NCBI GenBank assembly: GCA_020073585.1
Contig: JAIQEV010000008.1
Location: forward strand, 1-64,000
Reading direction: 5' to 3'
From: Terriglobia bacterium
GTDB taxonomy: Bacteria > Acidobacteriota > Terriglobia > Acidiferrales > UBA7541
Length of the DNA stretch: 64,000 bases
Positions 9,289-17,082 of the stretch are shown here, piece by piece; the first letter of the stretch is position 1; every line of letters starts with the position of its first letter. The notes beneath the pieces were generated by a model. It saw nothing but the letters and a program-made list of their open reading frames with translations. It did not search any database and was not told where the DNA came from. The translations under genes were made by a program, and so were the position numbers.

Positions 9289-10341
9289 CTAGTCAAAGCT
9301 CCTCAGCGCGAGTCCCACGGCTATCGCCAGCCGCGGGGACAGCTCCCGAATTTGTTCGTCCGCATGCTTGGCCGGATTCACCAGCACCTTGCGGAAGGGA
9401 TTCAGTTCCTCGACCGGCATGGCGAACTCTTCCCGCAACAGGTCCACCAGGCCCGGCACGCGCGCCGTTCCGCCCGCCATGTAGATGCGTTGGATATTCT
9501 CCCCGCTGGCCGTGGCCCGGAAAAAGTCGAAGGTCTTCTGGATTTCCAGCGTCAGAATGTCGGAAACGCTGCGCAGGATCTGCTGTTTCTGTTCGTCCGA
9601 GACGCTGGCGATCTGCTCGCCCTTCTTCAGCCGCTCGGCGTCCTCGAAGCTCAAGTCCAGTTCTTTCTGCAGCGCGTCGGTGTACTGGTTCCCGCCCACC
9701 GAAACGTCGCGCGTAAACAGCGGTATGCCCCCGCGCACGATGTTGATGTTCATCACGCTGGCCCCGATGTTCAGCAGCGCCACCGTCTGTCCCGGCTCCG
9801 GGTCGTAGTTCACCTCGAAGCAGTTCTGCAGCGCGAACGCGTCGATGTCCACCACCACCGGCGTCTTCCCCGCCTGCGCCAGCACGTTCGTGTGGTTCAG
9901 AATCTTGTCCTTCTTCACCGCCACCAGCAGCACGTCCATCTGCGAATCCATCGTTTCCAGCAACTGGTAGCTCAGGCTCACGTCCGCAATGTCGAAGGGA
10001 ATGTGCTGGCTGGCTTCCGCCGGAATCCGGTCGTACAGCTCTTCTTCGCTCATCAGCGGCAGCGGCACCCGCTTCACGATCACCGAATGCCCCGACACCG
10101 ACGTGGCCACGCTCTTGGTCTTGATCTTCTGGGCCTCGAAAATCTTGCTGATGGCATTGGCCACTTGCGGCGCGTCCATGATCGCCCCGTCCACCACCGT
10201 ATCCTGCGCCAGGGCCTCGATGCCGAAACTCACCAGCTCGTAGCCGGCCTTCGTGGATTTCAATTCCACGGCCTTGATGGAATTGGACCCGATGTCCAGC
10301 CCCACCAGCTGCTTGCTCCCTTTTCCGATGCCGAACAACAT
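9289..10341 (-). CDS. pilM: type IV pilus assembly ATPase-fold protein PilM
   Basis: A 350-residue actin-like cytoplasmic protein that binds the PilN tail. It starts MLFGIGKGSKQLVGLDIGSN, with the phosphate-1 loop, and shows further nucleotide-binding motifs VALLNIGASVMNINIV near 185 and IYMAGGTARVPGLVDLL near 290. Length and motif order match PilM. It is the first pil gene here. The pilus motor genes pilB, pilT and pilC are not in the window. Confidence 0.95.
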   Translation of the reverse strand: MLFGIGKGSKQLVGLDIGSNSIKAVELKSTKAGYELVSFGIEALAQDTVVDGAIMDAPQVANAISKIFEAQKIKTKSVATSVSGHSVIVKRVPLPLMSEEELYDRIPAEASQHIPFDIADVSLSYQLLETMDSQMDVLLVAVKKDKILNHTNVLAQAGKTPVVVDIDAFALQNCFEVNYDPEPGQTVALLNIGASVMNINIVRGGIPLFTRDVSVGGNQYTDALQKELDLSFEDAERLKKGEQIASVSDEQKQQILRSVSDILTLEIQKTFDFFRATASGENIQRIYMAGGTARVPGLVDLLREEFAMPVEELNPFRKVLVNPAKHADEQIRELSPRLAIAVGLALRSFD

Positions 10342-10375
10342 AGTGCGGCCTCTCTCCCCATTCGCCCGCGCCAGG

Positions 10376-10585
10376 CTACCGGCGCTTGGCGTGCACCTGG
10401 CTCATCTTCCGTTCCATCCAGCGGTCCAGGATCGTCTTCCTGAGTTTCCAACGATTTCCAAGTTTGAACGCGGGGATTTCGCCCTCCGTGATGTAACGGT
10501 ACAGAGTATCCGGCGAGACCCCCAGATACTGCGACGCCTGCCGTACATTCATCACTTCGCGCGACTCATTCACGGGAAACGCCAC
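10376..10585 (-). CDS. excisionase-type helix-turn-helix protein
   Basis: A 69-residue protein carrying a MerR/excisionase-type HTH (VRQASQYLGVSPDTLYRYI, then GEIPAFKLGNRWKLRK) and a basic tail. It probably binds DNA. It lies 34 bases upstream of pilM on the same strand, so it may be the first gene of the pilus operon or its regulator. The longest frame starts with GTG at 10585; an ATG at 10552 would give 58 residues and keep the whole domain. Neither start has a strong ribosome-binding site. Confidence 0.7.
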   Translation of the reverse strand: MAFPVNESREVMNVRQASQYLGVSPDTLYRYITEGEIPAFKLGNRWKLRKTILDRWMERKMSQVHAKRR

Positions 10586-10871
10586 CCCAGGCGTTCAGCA
10601 CTGCTTCGCCCGTACTCTGTACTCGATCGGCTTTCCGGCGCGCCCGCTCCTGCTCTGCGGCCCCCGCGGGCGATTGCCGTGGTCCCCTTATGACATCCGC
10701 GAATAGCGGGCGTCAAGGGATTGATTGCCGTAGTTGTCCTAAGAATACGGGTAATTGCAGGCAGTTGTGGGGGGATTGCAGCAGACGATTCACAGATATT
10801 GCGTTCTGTGGGACCTAGTACCACTACAAATTGTGGTTTTTCACAGACCCCCTACCTGCCCGCAGGGACGG

Positions 10872-12344
10872 TTATTCTTTGAAACCAAACGACATCCAAA
10901 GCGCCTGGATCCGCGCCTTCGTCGCCGCGTCCATGCGGATCTCGTCCGGCCACGGCCGCGCAAAGCCCTCCGAGGCCCACTTGCGCGTGGCGTCAATGCC
11001 CATCTTCGAGCCGTAGTCCTGCAGCCGCGCGGCGTGGTCCAGGGTATCCACCGGACCCAGCACAAACTGCACATCGCGCTCGGGATCCAGCGCGCAGAGG
11101 GCCTTCCAGGCCACCTCCCGGGGGTCCTGCACGTTCACGTCGTGGTCCACCACCACGATCACCTTGGTGAACATCGCTTGGCCCAGCGACCAGATGGCGT
11201 TCATGATCTTCCGCGCGTGCCCCGGGTAGGACTTGCGGATGGCCACGATCATCAGGTTGTGGAAGATGCCTTCGGCGGGCATGGCCACGTCCACGATCTC
11301 CGGGTATTGCATCTTCATTATTGGCAGGAAGATGCGCTCCACCGCATAGCCCATCCAGTAGTCCTCTTGCGGCGGCGGGCCCACGATGGTAGTCAGGTAG
11401 ACGGGGTCTTTGCGGTGGGTGATGCACTCCACGTGGAAGACCGGGTAATCCCCTTCCAGCGAATAGAATCCGGTGTGGTCGCCGAAGGGCCCTTCCACGC
11501 GCATCTCGTTCAGGCTGACGTAGCCTTCCAGGACGATCTCCGAGTTGGCCGGCACTTCCAGGTCGCAGGTTTCGCAGGCCACCATTTCCACCGGCTCGCG
11601 CCGCAGGAAGCCCGCGAACATCATTTCATCCATATCCGGGGGAATCGGCAGCATCCCGGCCAGCGCCGTGGCGGGGTCCGAGCCGATAGCCACCGCCACC
11701 GGGATGCGCCCCTGGGGGTCCTTGGCCTGGGCCCGGCGGAAATGCTCCGCGCCGTGCTTCTGCGTCTGCCAGTGCATGCCGGTGGTGCGCTCGTCGTACA
11801 CCTGCATGCGGTACATGCCTGCGTTGCGTTTGCCGTTTTCCGGATTCTTGGTGAATACCAGCGGAAAGGTGATGAACCGCCCGCCATCCTGCGGCCAGCA
11901 CTTCAGGATCGGGAACTCGTTGAGATTGACGTCCTTGCCGCGCTTGATCACTTCCTTGCACGGCCCGGACTTCACCATCTTCGGAAAGAAGGAACCCAGT
12001 TCGGCCAGCTTGGGCAGCATCTTGAGCTTGTCAAAGAGCCCCTGCGGCGACTGCATGTCCAGAAAGCCGCGGATACGCGCCGCGATTTCATCCAATGCGT
12101 CCACCTCAAACGCCAGCTCCATCCGCCGCAAGCTGCCAAAGGCATTGATCAGCACGGGATAGCGCGAACCCTTGGGCTTCTCGAAGAGCAGCGCCGGGCC
12201 GTTGGCCCGGGTCACGCGGTCGGTGACCTCAGTGATCTCCAGGACCGGATCCACCTCCACGGTAATGCGCTTCAGCTCCCCGGCCTTCTCCAGCTTGTGG
12301 ACGAACTCCCGCAAATCGCGATACGCCACGTCATCCTCCCTCAT
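10872..12344 (-). CDS. ubiD: UbiD-family decarboxylase
   Basis: A 490-residue protein of usual UbiD length. These enzymes decarboxylate 4-hydroxy-3-polyprenylbenzoate or related aromatic and acrylic acids, using prenylated FMN made by UbiX. The protein starts at ATG 12344 (MREDDVAYRDLREFVHKLE). Upstream in-frame codons exist but encode nonsense that overlaps the divergent antitoxin gene, so they are rejected. Visible family segments include KCWPQDGGRFITFPLVFTKN, GMYRMQVYDERTTGMHWQ and VEGPFGDHTGFYS. No ubiX is nearby, so substrate and pathway stay open; quinone synthesis or aromatic acid catabolism are both possible. Confidence 0.92.
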   Translation of the reverse strand: MREDDVAYRDLREFVHKLEKAGELKRITVEVDPVLEITEVTDRVTRANGPALLFEKPKGSRYPVLINAFGSLRRMELAFEVDALDEIAARIRGFLDMQSPQGLFDKLKMLPKLAELGSFFPKMVKSGPCKEVIKRGKDVNLNEFPILKCWPQDGGRFITFPLVFTKNPENGKRNAGMYRMQVYDERTTGMHWQTQKHGAEHFRRAQAKDPQGRIPVAVAIGSDPATALAGMLPIPPDMDEMMFAGFLRREPVEMVACETCDLEVPANSEIVLEGYVSLNEMRVEGPFGDHTGFYSLEGDYPVFHVECITHRKDPVYLTTIVGPPPQEDYWMGYAVERIFLPIMKMQYPEIVDVAMPAEGIFHNLMIVAIRKSYPGHARKIMNAIWSLGQAMFTKVIVVVDHDVNVQDPREVAWKALCALDPERDVQFVLGPVDTLDHAARLQDYGSKMGIDATRKWASEGFARPWPDEIRMDAATKARIQALWMSFGFKE

Positions 12345-12432
12345 ATCCGTAAAACGGGGGACATCCCAAAGCGGAAACTGTAGCATGAAGGAATGGCGGC
12401 AACGAATTCCAATATCCCTGGCGGGGGCTGGA

Positions 12433-12454
12433 GCACAGCCGCGATTGGCTGTGC
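12433..12454. repeat. perfect inverted repeat GCACAGCC-N6-GGCTGTGC
   Basis: An 8-bp perfect inverted repeat with a 6-base loop lies in the 186-base gap between the divergent ubiD and antitoxin genes. No T-run follows on either strand. It could be an operator for either gene or one of the dispersed palindromes common in this genome. Confidence 0.45.
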
Positions 12455-12530
12455 CACGAGAGGTATGATCGTCGTTGAAGAACACGGGGAATCGCATGAC
12501 AAACCGCCACGGATACGGTAACTTTGGGGC

Positions 12531-12797
12531 ATGGAAACCGTGCGCGTGGAGTTGCCCTCGGCGCTTCTGAGGGCGGCAAATCTCGAGGGGCGGAACCTCT
12601 CCCAAGAAGCCGCGCAATTGCTGGCGCTCGAACTTTATCGCGAAGATAAGGTCTCGCTGGAGTGCGCCGCCGAGCTGTGCCAGACGCCGCTGGCGGCTTT
12701 CATGGATTTCGCCGCAAAGCACGGTGTCCCCCCGCTGCGCTACAGCCCTGAGGACCTGGACGAGGAACGCCGGTCCACCGACCGTCTCAAAGCGTGA
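12531..12797 (+). CDS. UPF0175-family antitoxin
   Basis: An 88-residue protein with the UPF0175 pattern: an N-terminal beta strand (VRVELPSALL), a ribbon-helix-helix-like region (NLSQEAAQLLALELYREDKVSLECAAELC) and TPLAAFMDFAAKHGVPPLRY. In known loci this family pairs with PIN-like DUF3368 toxins and is thought to bind its own promoter and neutralise the toxin. Here its stop overlaps the start of such a gene by 4 bases (GTGA), strongly supporting a toxin-antitoxin pair. Confidence 0.85.
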   Translation: METVRVELPSALLRAANLEGRNLSQEAAQLLALELYREDKVSLECAAELCQTPLAAFMDFAAKHGVPPLRYSPEDLDEERRSTDRLKA

Positions 12798-13288
12798 TTG
12801 TCGCAGCAGATTCATCGCCACTGGTAATTCTGGCAAAGCTCGGCTGCTTCGACCTCCTCAATAGGCTCTTTCCACGCATCTATATCTCCACGGAAGTTCA
12901 CCATGAAGTGGTCGTCGCTGGCGCTGGCCTGCCCGGAGCATCGGAAGTTGCGAAAGCGGAATGGATCGAAGTAAAGAAGCTTCAAAATCGGGCGGACTTG
13001 CTGGCGGCCCGGGAAAAATATGCTTTGGGTCTTGGGGAGCTCAGCGCCATTCTGCTGGGGAAGGAACTCCATGCGAATGCGGTGCTGCTCGATGATTACA
13101 ATGCGCGCAAACTCGCCAAAGCGGAGGGCCTCCAAGTTCGCGGCAGCGTGGGTCTCCTCGAAACTTTCTACTTGCGAGGCCACTTACCCGATCTTCGCGC
13201 CGCCTTTCGGCTGCTCCTGGCGCACAGTTATATTGACCAGCGGCTGTTAGACCTCCGGCTACGAGCCTTGGGCCTTCCTCCGCTCTGA
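12794..13288 (+). CDS. DUF3368 PIN-like toxin
   Basis: A 164-residue protein of the PIN-like DUF3368 family, predicted to be a metal-dependent RNase toxin. Acidic positions expected of PIN folds are visible: aspartate in the N-terminal IVAADSSPLVILAKL, glutamate in LGLGELSAILLGKE near 80 and the aspartate pair in AVLLDDYNARKLAKAEGL near 100. It starts with GTG inside the antitoxin stop and is translationally coupled. The target RNA cannot be told from sequence. Confidence 0.85.
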   Translation: MIVAADSSPLVILAKLGCFDLLNRLFPRIYISTEVHHEVVVAGAGLPGASEVAKAEWIEVKKLQNRADLLAAREKYALGLGELSAILLGKELHANAVLLDDYNARKLAKAEGLQVRGSVGLLETFYLRGHLPDLRAAFRLLLAHSYIDQRLLDLRLRALGLPPL

Positions 13289-13355
13289 ACTTTCCGCACA
13301 TTCGACGAGCCACCCCCGCTATCCCTCTCCATCCAAACCATTTACCAGTAATCAC

Positions 13356-13397
13356 TTGACAAATAGTACGACTATGATAACATATAAAGTTTATGTT
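13356..13397 (+). promoter_or_regulatory. sigma70-like promoter with overlapping inverted repeat
   Basis: TTGACA at 13356-13361 is followed after 16 bases by TAACAT at 13378-13383. An inverted repeat AACATA-N7-TATGTT spans 13379-13397, covering the -10 and the likely start site, as an operator would. It lies in an AT-rich island and faces the cysteine desulfurase gene about 400 bases away. The 13289-13791 gap holds no convincing gene; it contains this promoter, three direct repeats and three hairpins. Confidence 0.5.
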
Positions 13398-13477
13398 GAC
13401 CCCCTCCACCCCCGCCGCCAACTCCCATCAACCACTTCCCGCACACCCCGCCCCGCTCCCTTCCCGCCCGCGCAACC

Positions 13478-13576
13478 CCTTTCCAATCTGCACTTACACA
13501 AACTGCGCCTCTAACCTCTTTATCATCTGCACTTCCAAAACAAACAACTTAAAACCCTTTGGAATCTGCAGTTACA
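13478..13576 (+). repeat. three direct repeats at exact 39-base spacing
   Basis: Copies of a 21-base unit start at 13478, 13517 and 13556. The shared core is ATCTGCA followed by CTTNCA or GTTACA, preceded by a CTTT block. Units 1 and 3 agree at 18 of 21 positions; unit 2 is more divergent. The 18-base spacers are unrelated. The exact period suggests regularly phased protein or RNA binding sites in the desulfurase leader. Three degenerate copies and no cas genes argue against CRISPR. Confidence 0.6.
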
Positions 13577-13612
13577 AAAAACCCGAGGGGGTGGGGGTCT
13601 TATCGTTAACTT

Positions 13613-13681
13613 GCCCCGATGCAATCGGGGCCAGATACCCGATGAAGGGTATCTGTCCTGCCTGCTCCGGCTTTGCCGGAG
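13613..13681 (+). other. three consecutive hairpins in the nifS leader
   Basis: Three perfect stems follow one another. They are GCCCCGAT-GCA-ATCGGGGC (13613-13631), CAGATACCC-N6-GGGTATCTG (13632-13655) and CTCCGGC-TTT-GCCGGAG (13665-13681). None is followed by a T-run, so they are not plain terminators. If the promoter at 13356 is used, all three lie in the untranslated leader of the cysteine desulfurase mRNA. Confidence 0.55.
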
Positions 13682-13791
13682 AGCGACCATCGGGAGCCGA
13701 AGGACCTCTCTTTCTCCTCCAACCCTGCCCCTCCTCCGCCACTCCTCCCTCGCCACTTCCCGCTCGCTCCTGCTATCCTAAATACACAGCC

Positions 13792-15111
13792 ATGAAGCGG
13801 ATATACATGGATTACAACGCCACCACGCCGGTCGAGGCGGGGGTGCTCGAGGCGATGCTGCCCTACTTCTCCGCGGAGTATGGGAATGCCGCGTCCATCC
13901 ACAGCTTTGGACAGAAGGCGCGGGCAGCGGTGGAGGCGGCGCGGGAAGCGGTGGCGGCGCTGATCGGGGCGCGGGCGCAGGAGATCGTCTTCACCAGCGG
14001 GGGGACGGAGTCGGACAACCACGCGATTTTCGGGATTGTCGCCGCGGTGAGCGGCGCCAGGAAGAATGTTGCGGCAAGCGGCGCCGGGAAGGATATTGCG
14101 GCGGGCAGCGGAGAACGAGATGCCGGGCTCCCGACCGGGTCGGGACAAGTTCCGCCCAGCGCTACACATGTAATCACTACCGCCGTCGAGCATGAGGCGG
14201 TGCTGAACGCTTGCCAGGCGCTGGAAAAGCAGGGCGTGGCGGTGACGTATCTGGCGGTGGACGGCGCGGGGCGCGTGGACCCCGAGGCGGTGCGGCGGGC
14301 GCTGCGGGCGGAGACGGCGCTGATCACCGTGATGCACGCCAACAACGAGCTGGGGACCGTCCAGCCGATCGAAGAGATTGGCAAGATCGCGGCCGAGGCG
14401 GATGTGTACTTCCATACGGACGCGGTGCAGAGCGCGGGCAAGATTGCGGTGGACGTGGAGCGGCTGGGCGTGGACCTGCTCTCGCTTTCGGGGCACAAAT
14501 TCTACGCGCCGAAGGGCGTGGGCGCGCTGTACATCCGGCGGGGGACGCGGCTGCGGCAGTTGCTCTATGGCGGACGGCACCAGCACGGCTTCCGTCCGGG
14601 GACGGAAAACGTGCCGGGGATTGTGGGGCTGGGCAAAGCGGCGGAGATGGCGCGCGCGGCGCTGGCGGAAGACGCGCGGCGGGTGGGCGCGCTGCGCGAC
14701 CGGCTGGAGCGCGGTCTGCTGGAGCGGGTGCCGCAGGCGCGCGTCAATGGTATGCATGACCGCAAAGCGGTCAATGGTATCGGTGGCCACGGGGGCGGCG
14801 GCGCGGCGCGCACACCGAACACGACGAACATTCTGTTTCCCGGCGTCGAGGGCGAGGCCCTGGTGATCGCGCTGGACCTCAAGGGGCTGGCGTGCTCGAC
14901 GGGGGCGGCGTGCTCGTCCGGGGCGGTGGAGCCGTCGCACGTGCTGACGGCGATCGGGTTGCCGGCGGGAGAGGCGCGGGCGAGTTTGCGGTTCAGCCTG
15001 GGGCGGCATACGACCGAGGCGGAAGTGGATTTCGCGCTGGAGGTGGTGCCGGGGGCGGTGGCGCAGTTGCGGGAGCTGTCGCCGGTGTATGGGAGAAAAG
15101 TTAACAGTTAA
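13792..15111 (+). CDS. cysteine desulfurase (NifS/IscS type) with in-frame insertions
   Basis: A PLP enzyme that takes sulfur from cysteine for Fe-S clusters or tRNA thiolation. Start ATG 13792 gives MKRIYMDYNATTPV, the standard N-terminus, and 439 residues against about 380-400 usual. The PLP lysine is in LSLSGHKFYAPKG and the catalytic cysteine in ACSTGAACSSGAVEPSH. Two insertions explain the extra length. One at about 14050-14165 holds a 27-base tandem repeat (SGARKNVAA, SGAGKDIAA) and a palindrome. The other at about 14744-14777 adds nine residues around HDRKAV, from a GACCGC palindrome. Catalytic motifs are intact. mnmA follows at once, suggesting a role in tRNA 2-thiolation. Confidence 0.9.
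   Translation: MKRIYMDYNATTPVEAGVLEAMLPYFSAEYGNAASIHSFGQKARAAVEAAREAVAALIGARAQEIVFTSGGTESDNHAIFGIVAAVSGARKNVAASGAGKDIAAGSGERDAGLPTGSGQVPPSATHVITTAVEHEAVLNACQALEKQGVAVTYLAVDGAGRVDPEAVRRALRAETALITVMHANNELGTVQPIEEIGKIAAEADVYFHTDAVQSAGKIAVDVERLGVDLLSLSGHKFYAPKGVGALYIRRGTRLRQLLYGGRHQHGFRPGTENVPGIVGLGKAAEMARAALAEDARRVGALRDRLERGLLERVPQARVNGMHDRKAVNGIGGHGGGGAARTPNTTNILFPGVEGEALVIALDLKGLACSTGAACSSGAVEPSHVLTAIGLPAGEARASLRFSLGRHTTEAEVDFALEVVPGAVAQLRELSPVYGRKVNS
14050..14145 (+). repeat. 27-base tandem duplication plus palindrome inside the desulfurase gene
   Basis: Two 27-base units (14050-14076 and 14077-14103), each starting AGCGGCGCC, differ at 5 positions. They are followed at 14129-14145 by TCCCGACCGGGTCGGGA, a near-perfect palindrome. 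All of it lies in frame inside the cysteine desulfurase gene, in a loop before the ITTAVEHEAV segment where homologues are short. Confidence 0.7.
14758..14772. repeat. GACCGC-AAA-GCGGTC palindrome inside the desulfurase gene
   Basis: A 15-base palindrome with 6-bp arms and a 3-base loop, the same sequence as copies at 17039 and 31087. It is flanked by an 11-base direct repeat, GTCAATGGTAT, at 14743-14753 and 14769-14779, as if 26-27 bases had been inserted with a duplication. Confidence 0.75.
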
Positions 15112-15127
15112 CAGTTGACAGTTAAAA
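15100..15127 (+). repeat. four tandem heptamers across the nifS stop
   Basis: GTTAACA, GTTAACA, GTTGACA and GTTAAAA follow without gaps. The nifS stop codon TAA (15109-15111) lies inside the array. Copy-number slippage would change the last few residues of the desulfurase and the distance to mnmA. Confidence 0.75.
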
Positions 15128-15171
15128 GCAACGGAGAAGAAAGAAAGAAGGAGAGAGAGAAAGCGCAGGGC

Positions 15172-16341
15172 ATGGAGACGAAGATACAGAGCGGGGACGG
15201 GAGCGAGCGGGTCGCGGGGGCGCGCGGGATGGTCGCGGTGGCCATGAGCGGGGGCGTGGACAGCTCGACGGTGGCGGCACTGCTGTGCGGGCAAGGGCGG
15301 GCGGTGGTGGGGCTGACGATGCAGCTGTGGAACCAGCGGCGGCTGCCGGAGCTGCAGGGCCCCGAAGCAGCAGGACCGGCGGCGGGGCGCTGCTGCTCGC
15401 TGGACGACGTGTACGACGCGAAGCGCGTGGCCCAGCAACTGGGGGTTCCGCACTACGTGGTGAATTTCGAGGAGCAGTTCGAAGAGCGCGTGGTGCGGCC
15501 ATTCGTGGCCGACTATCTGGCGGGGCGCACGCCGATCGCCTGCGCGCACTGCAACACCGACGTGAAGTTCGCGCCGCTGCTGCGCATGGCGCGGCAGGTG
15601 GGCGCGGAGCGCCTGGCCACCGGGCACTACGTGCGGGTGCGGAAGAATCGAGAGACGGGGCGGTGCGAGCTGCTGCGCGCCAGGGACGAGAGCAAGGACC
15701 AGTCGTATTTTCTTTTTGGGCTGACGCAGGAGCAGCTCGGCCGCAGCGAGTTCCCTCTCGGCGAGCTGACGAAGGAAGAGGTGCGCGAGCTGGCGCGCTG
15801 CGCGGCGCTGCCGGTGGCCGAAAAGGCGGAGAGCATGGAGCTGTGCTTCGTGCCCAACGGGAATTACGCGCAGTTCATCGAGGCGTATACGCGGGAGCGG
15901 GGCACGCCGCTGGCCGCGCAGGAAGGCGAGATACGCACGCAGGGCGGCGAAGTTCTGGGCCGGCATAGCGGGCTGCACCAGTTCACGGTGGGACAGCGCA
16001 AGGGACTGGGCATCGCCACGGGCGAGGCGCTGTACGTGATTGCGCTGGACACCGCGGGCAACCGGGTGATCGTGGGCGAGGACGCGGCGCTGCGCCAGAC
16101 GGTGTGCGCCGTGGAGAACGTGAACTGGATTGCCGGCGCTGCGCCGGGACAGGCGCTGCGCGCGGAAGTGAAGATCCGCCACAAGCACGCGGCCGCGCCG
16201 GCGACCGTGGAGCCGCTGGGCGCCGCGGGCGCGCGGGTGACGTTCGATGCGCCGCAGCGGGCGATTACGCCGGGGCAGGCGGCGGTGTTCTACGCGGGCG
16301 AAGTGGTGCTGGGCGGCGGGTGGATCGCGCGGCAGGACTAG
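15172..16341 (+). CDS. mnmA: tRNA-specific 2-thiouridylase MnmA
   Basis: MnmA thiolates U34 of Lys, Glu and Gln tRNAs using ATP and sulfur relayed from a cysteine desulfurase. The PP-loop is [15 protein letters not shown], the nucleophilic cysteine is in [15 protein letters not shown] and the second catalytic cysteine is in [20 protein letters not shown] and the C-terminal barrel ([19 protein letters not shown]) are also present. Start ATG 15172 gives 389 residues. A longer frame from TTG 15115 adds a Lys/Glu-rich stretch arising from purine-rich leader and is unlikely; ATG 15229 is another option. It lies directly after the cysteine desulfurase, its likely sulfur donor. Confidence 0.94.
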   Translation: METKIQSGDGSERVAGARGMVAVAMSGGVDSSTVAALLCGQGRAVVGLTMQLWNQRRLPELQGPEAAGPAAGRCCSLDDVYDAKRVAQQLGVPHYVVNFEEQFEERVVRPFVADYLAGRTPIACAHCNTDVKFAPLLRMARQVGAERLATGHYVRVRKNRETGRCELLRARDESKDQSYFLFGLTQEQLGRSEFPLGELTKEEVRELARCAALPVAEKAESMELCFVPNGNYAQFIEAYTRERGTPLAAQEGEIRTQGGEVLGRHSGLHQFTVGQRKGLGIATGEALYVIALDTAGNRVIVGEDAALRQTVCAVENVNWIAGAAPGQALRAEVKIRHKHAAAPATVEPLGAAGARVTFDAPQRAITPGQAAVFYAGEVVLGGGWIARQD

Positions 16342-16358
16342 TCAGTAGAACGAAGAGA

Positions 16359-16383
16359 GATTCCTCGCTTCGCTCGGAATGAC
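16359..16383. repeat. short dispersed repeat with ATTCC/GGAAT arms
   Basis: The segment GATTCCTCGCTTCGCTCGG continues as AATGAC just after mnmA. It is an imperfect stem with ATTCC/GGAAT ends and a CGCTTCG loop region. Similar elements recur between genes in many environmental bacteria and give spurious HSERSEES-like translations. A related end, CTCAGAATGACA, occurs near 24058. Confidence 0.6.
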
Positions 16384-16451
16384 GTGTTCGTTTTTTTACA
16401 AACTGCCGGACTGCAGCCGACACGTCAGATGAAGAGTTCGTCTTCCTGGGA

Positions 16452-16943
16452 TTACGGGGTTTCGGCGGGCGCGTCGCCGCGGCGGCGCGAACGGAAGAAA
16501 TCCAGGCCGACCTTGACGCCCTGCACCACCGCGGAAACCTTCTGCATGGGGCCGAGGAAGTTGCGGCGAAAATGCGAGCCGGCGTCCTCGATGGTCTCCA
16601 GGGTGCCGGTGAGAATGCGGTCAAAGTGGATGAGCTGGCCGCGCAGGCGGTCGGCGGTTTCCGTGAAGATGCGGTCCACCTTCTGGGCCTGGGAGCGCGC
16701 GAGATAGACGAAGTGCGCGGCGTCGGCCACCAGGTCGGAAATGCGCGGCTGGGTGTCTTCCAGCATGATTTGCACGCGGGTGAGGATGGGGCCGATGCGC
16801 GCCTGCAGATCGGTGAGGATGCGCTGGGTCTGGTCGAGGCGGCGCTTGAGCTGGAAATAGAGGGCGGCCAGGATGACCGTCTGGAGAATGACGGCCACCG
16901 ACATCGCCACCACGAACACGGCTAGCCAGGTTTGCATACGCAC
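16452..16943 (-). CDS. DUF948-like single-pass membrane protein
   Basis: A 163-residue protein with one N-terminal membrane helix (about 5-30, WLAVFVVAMSVAVILQTVIL) and a long amphipathic helical region whose heptad-like pattern suggests a coiled coil. This resembles DUF948 proteins, which are often encoded next to YtxH proteins, as here. It starts 139 bases after the YtxH gene on the same strand, with three palindromes in between. The role is unknown; an envelope or stress function is a guess from context. Confidence 0.65.
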   Translation of the reverse strand: MRMQTWLAVFVVAMSVAVILQTVILAALYFQLKRRLDQTQRILTDLQARIGPILTRVQIMLEDTQPRISDLVADAAHFVYLARSQAQKVDRIFTETADRLRGQLIHFDRILTGTLETIEDAGSHFRRNFLGPMQKVSAVVQGVKVGLDFFRSRRRGDAPAETP

Positions 16944-17011
16944 CCCGCGGGCCCCGCTGCACGGCGGGCCCTAAACCGCTGAGCTGCTCGATCCCGAAAA
17001 ACTGCCGGCGC

Positions 17012-17080
17012 GACCGCGAAGCGGTCAGCCATCTGAGTGACCGCAAAGCGGTCAACTGCAAGCGTGACCGCGAAGCGGTC
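17012..17080. repeat. three GACCGC-RAA-GCGGTC palindromes at 27-base period
   Basis: The 15-base palindrome occurs at 17012-17026, 17039-17053 and 17066-17080, exactly 27 bases apart. The middle base triplet is GAA, AAA, GAA. The 12-base spacers differ. It lies between the YtxH and DUF948 genes, 2 bases after the YtxH stop codon in transcription order. Seven copies are seen in the window in all. Confidence 0.85.
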
Positions 17081-17082
17081 AA

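Noticed and set aside
12345-12836. N-terminal extension of UbiD to 12836
   Set aside because: It overlaps the antitoxin gene on the other strand and adds residues not seen in UbiD proteins; MREDDVAYRDL at 12344 is the family start.
13478-13576. Three regularly spaced repeats as a CRISPR array
   Set aside because: There are only three copies, they are degenerate, the spacers are 18 bases and no cas gene is present.
13606-16188. An 860-codon minus-strand frame opposite nifS and mnmA
   Set aside because: It is Arg/His/Pro-rich and antisense to two genes with intact catalytic motifs; it is a shadow frame.
16265-16624. A minus-strand frame containing HSERSEES
   Set aside because: That peptide is a known artefact of translating the short dispersed repeat at 16359.
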